In this document: positions 8,531-14,869 of the stretch, one piece after another
Numbering within the stretch: position 1 is the first letter of the stretch
How the letters are laid out: each line of letters opens with the position of its first letter
Origin: an uncultured Eubacteriales bacterium
Lineage (GTDB): Bacteria; Bacillota; Clostridia; Oscillospirales; CAG-272
Assembly (NCBI GenBank): GCA_949747515.1
Contig: CATKFO010000052.1
Coordinates: 1 to 42,395, forward strand
Reading direction: 5' to 3'
Length of the DNA: 42,395 bases
Notes under the pieces: generated by a model
The model's database searches: none
What the model was told of the DNA's origin: nothing
The model's input: the letters and a program-made list of their open reading frames with translations, nothing else
Translations under genes and position numbers: made by a program

Positions 8531-9088
8531 CTATTTTATTGAATTGAGATAGGAGATTATCATGTCGCGCGCCGCGTCAGTGTTTCCCGCTCCGTTTACA
8601 ATAATGTCGGCCGTCCACTTTGTCGGCTCCACATACTGATCGTGACGAAAACGAACCATATCGAGATATACTCCCGTTATCTGATCAAAACCCTGTCCGT
8701 AGCTCATATTCCTTGAAATGCGGCGAACAATACGCTCGTCCGCGCGGCAATCAACAAATACGCGCAGATTAAGCTTATCTCTCAGATATTCGTCCCACAG
8801 AACGAGAAGGCCCTCCGCAATAATTACATCGTATTCTCCTCCGCAAGCCGCGTCGTCAAACTCTTTATGAAATCCATTCCAGTCAATAGTATCCGGACAA
8901 TTATCGTCTATATATTTTTTACCGCTCAAATGAGACGGTACGAACGGTCTCAGCCCTTCTTCTTTAAAGTGTCCGTCCATGTGCACAGTCTTTACTCGAA
9001 CTCCGGATTCACAAAGACTTCTCCTGAGCTTTTCGGTAAACGTTGATTTTCCTCCTGCGGTTCCTCCGGCTATTCCTATGATTTTCAT
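8531..9088 (-). CDS. Uridine kinase-like P-loop nucleoside kinase
   Basis: The 185-residue product begins with a Walker A motif, GGTAGGKST (8-16), followed by VHMDGHFKEE, DTIDWNGF, VIIAEGLLVLW and VFVDCRADERIVRR, the order found in the uridine kinase/phosphoribulokinase family. It is shorter than standard Udk (about 205-215 residues), so uridine or cytidine as substrate is probable but not certain; other small metabolite kinases share this fold. It has an AAAGGAG ribosome binding site and a 100-base gap to hom. Confidence 0.8.
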   Translation of the reverse strand: MKIIGIAGGTAGGKSTFTEKLRRSLCESGVRVKTVHMDGHFKEEGLRPFVPSHLSGKKYIDDNCPDTIDWNGFHKEFDDAACGGEYDVIIAEGLLVLWDEYLRDKLNLRVFVDCRADERIVRRISRNMSYGQGFDQITGVYLDMVRFRHDQYVEPTKWTADIIVNGAGNTDAARDMIISYLNSIK

Positions 9089-9139
9089 AGTTCCATACTC
9101 CTTTTACTCAATTTTAAAACCCATGAGCGATAAAAATTA

Positions 9140-9152
9140 TTGCCTGGGGCAA
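9140..9152 (-). terminator. Weak hairpin after the ibrB-like gene
   Basis: The minus strand has TTGCC, a CCA loop and GGCAA, followed by TAATTTTTAT. The 5-bp stem is short, so this is at best a weak terminator between the IbrB-like gene and the kinase gene. Confidence 0.35.
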
Positions 9153-9158
9153 ATATAA

Positions 9159-9743
9159 TTATACGAATTTTTCCTCGTCGTCCCCGGCCGCGTCCGCCGC
9201 GATTATAATTCCGGAATCCTCGACCGGCTGCCAGGCCGTTCCGAAGCTTACGTCCTTAAAGAGCGCGGCGAGTCCCGTAATCTGCTTTAAACGCAGTATT
9301 TCGTCCTTATCCATACCGAGATGCTTCGATATCCATTTATCCGAGCGTCCCAGCTCGTGCAGTTCCTTAATTATATTGCTCATCAGATCGACGTTATGCT
9401 CGCCCCTCGCGCGGTTATGCCTGATAGTGCTCGCCATTCTGTGCTCCAAAGGCTTATCTATAACTGACACCGGAAGCATGCCGTTTTCGCGCTCCCTAAT
9501 GTCGGGATAGTCCAGCATAACGCGATATCGGTGGAATCCGTCTACGATCACGTACGTATCCTGACCCTTTACATAATAACACACTATAGGCATAGTATAC
9601 CCGTCCTCTTTTATGCTGTCGTACAAAAGCTTCATTTCAGGAGGAGCTACCGAATTAGGATTGTATGTGTTAGGACTTATTTTTTCTATCGGAACTGCTA
9701 TTACGTTATAGACGGGACTTTTGAACGCCAATTTATTCACCAA
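9159..9743 (-). CDS. IbrB-like ParB-fold protein
   Basis: The 194-residue product has a ParB/sulfiredoxin-like N-terminal domain (about 8-115), with ISPNTYNPNSVAPPEMKLLY, YVIVDGFHRYRV (the ParB box II type motif) and TIRHNRARGEH. A short helix-turn-helix-like part follows (about 125-165, WISKHLGMDKDEILRLKQITGL). In E. coli, IbrB is encoded next to IbrA and the pair activates eib genes; the biochemical activity is unknown as far as I know. The start overlaps the end of the IbrA-like gene by 11 bases, so the two are co-translated. Naming rests on motif pattern and on the IbrA neighbour. Confidence 0.85.
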   Translation of the reverse strand: MVNKLAFKSPVYNVIAVPIEKISPNTYNPNSVAPPEMKLLYDSIKEDGYTMPIVCYYVKGQDTYVIVDGFHRYRVMLDYPDIRERENGMLPVSVIDKPLEHRMASTIRHNRARGEHNVDLMSNIIKELHELGRSDKWISKHLGMDKDEILRLKQITGLAALFKDVSFGTAWQPVEDSGIIIAADAAGDDEEKFV

Positions 9744-11061
9744 CCTTGCTGTACTTTTTCTTTAGAATATCTACATGAATCTGTTGTTCTTTAGTTAAAC
9801 CAAATCCCATAGAGCGGCATGTGTGGTCGTTTTTCAATATGCAGTAGCACATCCTCTTCCAGCTCGGAATATCTCTCGTTGTTTTAATATCGTCCGTGTG
9901 ATCGGGAATATTTCCCACGAACACTACGCGAGAATTCCGCATCACCGTATAATTCGACACTCCGTTGCGTCTGATATTATATCCATGGATGATAAGATCC
10001 TGAATTACCGATTCTTCAAGGCCGCCTCCTGTCTTATGCCAAAATTCAATGGACGTGTTAAATTTTTTTATGTAATTATTTCTGAGTCTCGTTGGTAGCG
10101 TATCCAGAAGAAACATTGTATACGACCTCCATGTGTGCCCTGCCGGAAGTCTTAACGCGCGGTATCCCATCGCTTTAGTTTTACCGTAAATCGATGTAAA
10201 GTTAGCTCCGCGTACCCGCCCCACAAGCCTCGTCCATATTTCAGGATCGATTACGCGGTAAAGGTTCAGGCTGTCTTTCGCGTGATCGTTGAACGGAGAA
10301 GCCACCCTCATTTGATTCGGCTTCAAACCCGCCATATAATACAGATCGTATAATCTATTATAATCGTACCCGAAAATATAATTCGCATGCCATACGTCGC
10401 TTTTTCCCCAGTCGTACATGGGAGACGCGGCCCATACGTCCTTAAACTGCCTGCTTATCCAGCAGCAGTCGTTATATCCGTACTTTTTGTTCAGTATGCC
10501 GCTGTACCTCTGAAGAGACTCCTCCGCACGCATACCCAGAAGACAAACGGTCTTCTTATTTTCGTGAAAAACCCGGTACCACCTTCCAAACTGCTTGGCC
10601 AAGTCTTCCTGATGCATCCTGTATCTGTACGTAGTAATCGGATTATTTTCAAGATTTATAACATAAGGATAGTCCGGCATCGGCCTGACCCACAGATCTT
10701 TTTTCGTGTCGTCCCACGGATACCAATACATTTGGTAGCTGCTCAGCGCGGTTCTCGTAGCCATGGGAAGACAGACCCAGTATGGATAAACCTCGTTCGC
10801 AATTTTTTCAAAAGTTCGCTCTACGTATTGAGTCGTAACGGAATATTGAGCCTCAAAATCCTGATGAAAAACTCCGATTTTTTTATCAGGATAATATTTA
10901 CGCTGAAAATCGAGCGTAAGGTTAAGCAAAAGGCCGCTGTCCTTTCCTCCTGAAAAAGATACGAATATATTATCAAACTCGTTAAACAGATAGTGAAGTC
11001 GTTCCTGAAGAGCATCGTAAACATTCAAACCAGTGTATTTTTTGATCATCTTTACTGCCAC
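9733..11061 (-). CDS. IbrA-like PP-loop ATPase (PAPS reductase family, DUF3440)
   Basis: The 442-residue product carries the N-type ATP pyrophosphatase loop SFSGGKDSG (35-43), shared by PAPS reductases, DndC and tRNA-modifying enzymes. The C-terminal part matches the DUF3440 region of IbrA (GYRALRLPAGHTWRSYTMFL, HTCRSMGFGLTK). The family is found on prophages and genomic islands, always beside an IbrB-type ParB protein. It probably adenylates a substrate, possibly for sulfur chemistry, but this is inferred from the fold. The start is GTG 11061; an ATG four codons later (11049) is a good alternative. A promoter with an extended -10 lies at 11247-11275, giving a leader of about 180 bases. Confidence 0.85.
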   Translation of the reverse strand: MAVKMIKKYTGLNVYDALQERLHYLFNEFDNIFVSFSGGKDSGLLLNLTLDFQRKYYPDKKIGVFHQDFEAQYSVTTQYVERTFEKIANEVYPYWVCLPMATRTALSSYQMYWYPWDDTKKDLWVRPMPDYPYVINLENNPITTYRYRMHQEDLAKQFGRWYRVFHENKKTVCLLGMRAEESLQRYSGILNKKYGYNDCCWISRQFKDVWAASPMYDWGKSDVWHANYIFGYDYNRLYDLYYMAGLKPNQMRVASPFNDHAKDSLNLYRVIDPEIWTRLVGRVRGANFTSIYGKTKAMGYRALRLPAGHTWRSYTMFLLDTLPTRLRNNYIKKFNTSIEFWHKTGGGLEESVIQDLIIHGYNIRRNGVSNYTVMRNSRVVFVGNIPDHTDDIKTTRDIPSWKRMCYCILKNDHTCRSMGFGLTKEQQIHVDILKKKYSKVGE

Positions 11062-11246
11062 GCCTTTCTTCTCTTTTATGCCGGAACTTCTTCAAAAACC
11101 AAAAAAATCCCGCCGCAAAAGCTGTCTGAAAGAAAGCGTATCATCCGATCCAATCCTTCAGACCTTCTCCGATTTAGCCGGGCCGATCGTACGGCCGCGA
11201 TAATATATGCTGATTACACGCTAAAAAAACGACTGTTTGCGACAAT

Positions 11247-11275
11247 ATTTTAGCATATTTTTCCTCAGTATGCAA
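11247..11275 (-). promoter_or_regulatory. Promoter of the ibrA/ibrB-like pair
   Basis: TTGCAT (11270-11275), a 17-base spacer ending in TGC, and TAAAAT (11247-11252) form a promoter with an extended -10. Transcription would start about 180 bases before the IbrA start codon. Confidence 0.7.
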
Positions 11276-11361
11276 ATATTTTATGTGAATTCTAAGAAAA
11301 TAAGAAATATAATTCCAAATTTAAAGTAACGATAAAGCGCGATCGATCGTAATGTAAAAAT

Positions 11362-11413
11362 AAAAAAGCGACGTTTCGATTATCCTTAATAAAGGAAGTA
11401 AGAAACGTCGCTT
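11362..11413 (-). terminator. Strong terminator after fakA
   Basis: The arms GCGACGTTTC and GAAACGTCGC pair perfectly. An inner TCCTT/AAGGA helix sits in the loop, and the minus-strand 3' side continues into a run of six Ts. Confidence 0.85.
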
Positions 11414-11544
11414 CGCGCCGTATTTAATTATTTAGCGTCGCAAATCTGCCTCGCGGCTAAGAGTTTATTTTTAATTTTGTCTTTGGATGATTCTGATAAG
11501 CCGCTATTTAAAAGAATCGCCAATACTTATTCTTTAGTCTGCCG

Positions 11545-13155
11545 TCATTCCGCGCCGATAATAAGCGGATATAAAGGCTGCCCGCCTTCCACTACTGAAA
11601 TTTCCGAATTTTTAATTTCTCCAAGAAGCTTCCGCGCGGCGCCGATAAGATTTTCGTCGGATCCTTCTCCGTATATTACGGTAAACGTCGTCTCTCCGTC
11701 TATCCTTTTTATAAGGAATTCGATCGTATTCTCGGCCGTGTCGAACGAACAGCAAACTCGCCCGTTTTCGAGGCCGAGATATTGACCTTCTCGAACCTCA
11801 AGTCCGTCGATCGACGCGTCGCGCACGGCGCGGGTTATCGCAAAGGTTTTTATGCTTTGCGCGGCGTTTTTCATTTCGGAAATATTATATTCAGCCTCCG
11901 CGCCGCCGTCGAACATGCAGAGAGAGGATATTCCCTGAGGTATTTCAGTCGTAGGAATAACTGAAACGCATATTCCTTCGTCCAGCGCGAGAGTCGCCGC
12001 CTGATTTGCAGAGAACACAATATTTTTATTATTCGGCAGCAAAAATACGGTATCGGCCTTTACGGAACGAACGGCTTCAAGCAAATCCTCCACGCTTGGA
12101 TTCATTGTCTGCCCGCCGCTTACCACCTTATCGGCTCCAAGCTCTTCAAAAAGAGACGCTATTCCGTCTCCCGCGGCTACCGTGACGACTCCGTATTTTT
12201 TCGCCGAAAAAGACGACGCCGCTTCGCTCGATTCTTTAAGGGAGGTATGCTGAAGCTTCATATTTTCAATTTTTACAGTATAAAGAGAGCCATATTTAAG
12301 AGCCTCCGATAAAACGACGCCGGGGTCGTCCGTGTGTACGTGTAGTTTCGCGGCCTCGTCGTCCTCCGTGAACACCACGCTGTTTCCGCGGGACGCCGCG
12401 AACGTTTTTAAGGGCTCCGCGCTTTTTACTTTTTTTTCAACAATACATTCGGTACAGTATGGATACCGCTCGTCGAAATCAGCCTCCGATGCGGCCGATA
12501 CGTCGGTCGACGACGCCCGGAAGAATTCGGCCGGGAGCTCCGTATGATTGTTGAGAGCTTTCGCCATTCCAGACAGAACCGTAAGAAATCCGCATCCTCC
12601 AGCGTCTACAACTCCGGCCTTAGCAAGCATGGGCAACAGCTTAGGCGTGCGTTTCAAAGATTCGCTCGCTTCTGAAATAACCGAAGAAAAAAGCTTATCC
12701 ACAGTACACTGAGCCGACAAGGCCTCTTTTTCTCCCGCTTCCGCGGATTCACGCATAACCGTAAGTATCGTTCCTTCCGCCGGCGATTCCACCGCCCCGT
12801 ACGCAGCTCTGGCTCCCGAGCTGAACGCATTGGCAAGCTCCGACGCTCCGGCAGTTTCAAGTCCGCTCAGCGCGTCGGCGAATCCACGGAAGAATACGGA
12901 AAGAATCACTCCAGAATTCCCCCTTGCGGAGCGGAGCATCCCGGAAGCCGCGGCTTTAGCGGCGCCGCCGACGGAGGACATAGCGCTCTCCGGTATTTTC
13001 CTCGCGCCCTCCATCGTCATTGTCATGTTTGATCCGGTATCGCCGTCGGGAACGGGAAAAACATTCATTCCATTTATCTCGGCCGAGCGTTCTGAAAGCT
13101 CGCGCTCCCCCATATACAGCATACTCGCTAACGTTTCAGCTCCAATACTTGTCAT
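11545..13155 (-). CDS. fakA: Fatty acid kinase catalytic subunit FakA (DAK2/YloV family)
   Basis: The 536-residue product begins MTSIGAETLASMLYMGEREL. The nucleotide-binding DhaL-like domain fills the first 200 residues, with the magnesium motif PVPDGDTGSNM (about 34-44) and SARGNSGVILS. A central linker domain and a C-terminal FakB-contacting domain follow. With a DegV-type FakB carrying the fatty acid, FakA makes acyl-phosphate for phospholipid synthesis. I choose the ATG at 13155 over 13176 because GGAAGG lies 9 bases before it and family members begin there. A degV/fakB gene lies 200 bases upstream, supporting the role. Confidence 0.93.
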   Translation of the reverse strand: MTSIGAETLASMLYMGERELSERSAEINGMNVFPVPDGDTGSNMTMTMEGARKIPESAMSSVGGAAKAAASGMLRSARGNSGVILSVFFRGFADALSGLETAGASELANAFSSGARAAYGAVESPAEGTILTVMRESAEAGEKEALSAQCTVDKLFSSVISEASESLKRTPKLLPMLAKAGVVDAGGCGFLTVLSGMAKALNNHTELPAEFFRASSTDVSAASEADFDERYPYCTECIVEKKVKSAEPLKTFAASRGNSVVFTEDDEAAKLHVHTDDPGVVLSEALKYGSLYTVKIENMKLQHTSLKESSEAASSFSAKKYGVVTVAAGDGIASLFEELGADKVVSGGQTMNPSVEDLLEAVRSVKADTVFLLPNNKNIVFSANQAATLALDEGICVSVIPTTEIPQGISSLCMFDGGAEAEYNISEMKNAAQSIKTFAITRAVRDASIDGLEVREGQYLGLENGRVCCSFDTAENTIEFLIKRIDGETTFTVIYGEGSDENLIGAARKLLGEIKNSEISVVEGGQPLYPLIIGAE

Positions 13156-13236
13156 ACCAGTTAACCTTCCAAACATATATTTCTTCTTTTCGTATAAATA
13201 TTTATATTATATGCGCGCATATCCCTTCGCAGAATA

Positions 13237-13264
13237 ACGGCGTTCCCCTATACGGAAACGCCGT
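13237..13264 (-). terminator. GC-rich hairpin between degV and fakA
   Basis: ACGGCGTT and AACGCCGT pair with a short loop, 90 bases past the degV stop. There is no long T-run, so it may only reduce readthrough into fakA or protect an mRNA end. Confidence 0.45.
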
Positions 13265-13355
13265 ATCCACGTCGTTTTTTACGCCGCTAAAAAGAGCTTC
13301 TCCAGCTCGTAAAATTCACTGTTTTCGCTTATTAGCGTATATACTCGATAAATTT

Positions 13356-14228
13356 TTATCTCTTATCCGCGATAAAAAACAGAGCGAGAGTTCCCTGCCC
13401 CGAATGCGCGCCGATAACCGGCCCGACATAGCTTATTACAACTTTGCAGCCGTATCTTTCGTTTATTATTTCAGCGAGCTGATCGGCGTCTTCACGACAA
13501 TTTCCATGACTTATAAATACGGTCTGATCCTCCGGCTTTACCGCCTTTTCACAAAACGCGTCGAACAAAGCCTTTATCGACGCCTGACGTCCTCTTGTCT
13601 TAGATAAAGCGACAAGTCTTCCATTGTCGTCGACGTGAAGCACCGGCTTAATATTGAGAATAGTGCCGAATGCCGCGCTTGCGCCTCCGATACGGCCGCC
13701 CCTCTGAAGCTGATGCAAGTCGTCCACAGTGAAGTAATGGCAAACTTTAAGCTTTATACTTTGAACGTATTCGTAAGTCTCGTCTATAGTCGCTCCGGCT
13801 TCTCTTTTAGAGGCGGCAAGGTCTACGAGAAGTCCCTGCCCCATGCTTGCGCATAGCGAATCAACCGTTAGAATGCGGCGGCGCGGATACTGTTCCGCAA
13901 GTTCGGTCGCCGCTCGAACTCCCACGCTGTACGTACCGCTTAGAGCGGAAGAAAATCCTATGTAAAGAACGTCGTTTCCGAGAATAAGCTCGCTCTCCAT
14001 CACAATTCGGAATTGCTCGTAGTTTACCGCGCTGGTAGTCACGCTTTCTCCCGACGCGATCCTTCCGTAAAAATCCTCGAAAGGAATGTCGCTTCCGTCG
14101 AGAAAGTTCGAATAGCTGCCTCCGCCAAGCGAGACTGTAAGCGGCGCTACTCTCAGCCTGTGCTTTTCCGCAAGCGACGGCGGCAGGTCGCATGATGAAT
14201 CGGTGATTATTGTAAATGACGACGCCAT
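13356..14228 (-). CDS. DegV family fatty-acid-binding protein (FakB type)
   Basis: The 290-residue product has the DegV/EDD fold: ITDSSCDLPPSLAEKH at the N-terminus, VTTSAVN (about 59-65), the lipid-carboxylate loop GFSSALSGTY, LTVDSLCASMGQGLLV, and a second domain with HQLQRGGRIGG and NIKPVLHV. DegV proteins hold a fatty acid for phosphorylation by FakA, whose gene is next downstream. It has a GGAG ribosome binding site and a consensus promoter (14345-14373) with a palindrome at the start site. As several DegV paralogues usually occur, its acyl preference is unknown. Confidence 0.92.
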   Translation of the reverse strand: MASSFTIITDSSCDLPPSLAEKHRLRVAPLTVSLGGGSYSNFLDGSDIPFEDFYGRIASGESVTTSAVNYEQFRIVMESELILGNDVLYIGFSSALSGTYSVGVRAATELAEQYPRRRILTVDSLCASMGQGLLVDLAASKREAGATIDETYEYVQSIKLKVCHYFTVDDLHQLQRGGRIGGASAAFGTILNIKPVLHVDDNGRLVALSKTRGRQASIKALFDAFCEKAVKPEDQTVFISHGNCREDADQLAEIINERYGCKVVISYVGPVIGAHSGQGTLALFFIADKR

Positions 14229-14330
14229 TTTTTCTCCGTTCCGCCGCCGGCAGGCAAAAAATAAAAATACGAATTCGACGAGGACTCCGCCGTCTATCGC
14301 CGGCTATATTACGTAAGATAACTCGTAATA

Positions 14331-14343
14331 TTATCAATGATAA
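14331..14343. promoter_or_regulatory. Palindromic operator candidate at the degV start site
   Basis: TTATCA-A-TGATAA is a perfect 6-bp inverted repeat around one base. It lies immediately downstream of the -10 of the degV promoter, where the transcript should start. A repressor bound here would block initiation. Confidence 0.4.
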
Positions 14344-14344
14344 C

Positions 14345-14373
14345 ATAATATCATATACGTCGTTTATTGTCAA
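14345..14373 (-). promoter_or_regulatory. Promoter of degV (and probably fakA)
   Basis: A consensus TTGACA (14368-14373), a 17-base spacer and TATTAT (14345-14350), about 115 bases before the degV ATG. Confidence 0.8.
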
Positions 14374-14442
14374 GTACGTTTTTACGCCGTCGCCGAGAAG
14401 CGAAAAGTATCTCGCCGCTTTGGATTTATAAGAAGAAAAAAG

Positions 14443-14471
14443 TTTACACGGTTTAAAAAATATGGTATAAT
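14443..14471 (+). promoter_or_regulatory. Promoter of the DUF951-yfhO operon
   Basis: TTTACA (14443-14448), a 17-base spacer ending TGG, and a perfect TATAAT (14466-14471). Transcription starts near 14478 and leaves a leader of about 190 bases before the GTG start at 14669. Confidence 0.8.
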
Positions 14472-14477
14472 AAACGC

Positions 14478-14668
14478 GGAAAACATTACTGCGTAAGTTA
14501 TTGCGGCTCCGCCGCTCGGCGCGCGGCGATCTTCGGATCCGCAGAGAGTGAAGTTCCGATGCGTGGACGGAGTCGAATCGTAAGCGGCGGAGCTTTTCTT
14601 AATATACGCGTGCGAAAATAAGCGCTTTAAGCGTATATCTATAAAATTCAACTAAAACGGAGGCAAGC
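14478..14668 (+). promoter_or_regulatory. Long structured leader of the DUF951-yfhO operon
   Basis: GCTCCGCCGCT (14506-14516) is perfectly complementary to AGCGGCGGAGC (14583-14593), and the second arm runs straight into TTTTCTT. This resembles an intrinsic terminator with a 66-base insert in its loop. The insert carries a small GATC-TTCG-GATC hairpin at about 14529-14540. I could not match it to a riboswitch family. It could be an attenuator, or just a GC-rich fold. Confidence 0.4.
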
Positions 14669-14869
14669 GTGAACATACCTAAATTCGCCGTTGGCGATAC
14701 TCTCGAACTAAAAAAACAGCATCCATGCGGATCGAATAAATTTTCCGTGCTCAGAACCGGCAGCGACGTGCGCATAGTTTGCTCCGGATGCGGACGAGAC
14801 ATGACCGTTCAGCGTGAAAAGCTCGAAAAGTCCATAAAAAAAATTATTCCAAAGGAGGCCGCGAAATGA
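14669..14869 (+). CDS. DUF951 family small protein
   Basis: The 66-residue product contains HPCGSNKF and VCSGCGRDM, giving Cys20, Cys38 and Cys41 as a likely zinc site, and a basic C-terminal helix. This is the DUF951 pattern found widely in Bacillota; the role is unknown, but the size and basic charge suggest nucleic-acid contact. The GTG start is supported by CGGAGG 6 bases upstream. Its stop overlaps the YfhO start (ATGA at 14866), so the two are translationally coupled. Confidence 0.88.
   Translation: MNIPKFAVGDTLELKKQHPCGSNKFSVLRTGSDVRIVCSGCGRDMTVQREKLEKSIKKIIPKEAAK

Larger units (their letters stand above)
11062..11544. other. Intergenic region with an IbrA-like promoter and fakA terminator
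   Basis: No credible gene. It holds the ibrA-like leader (11062-11240), its promoter (11247-11275) and the strong fakA terminator (11362-11413). The stretch 11414-11544 between terminator and fakA stop shows nothing I can name. Confidence 0.5.

Noticed and set aside
9159..9743. Chromosome-partitioning ParB
   Set aside because: No ParA neighbour, too short, and the overlap with a PP-loop ATPase fits IbrB.
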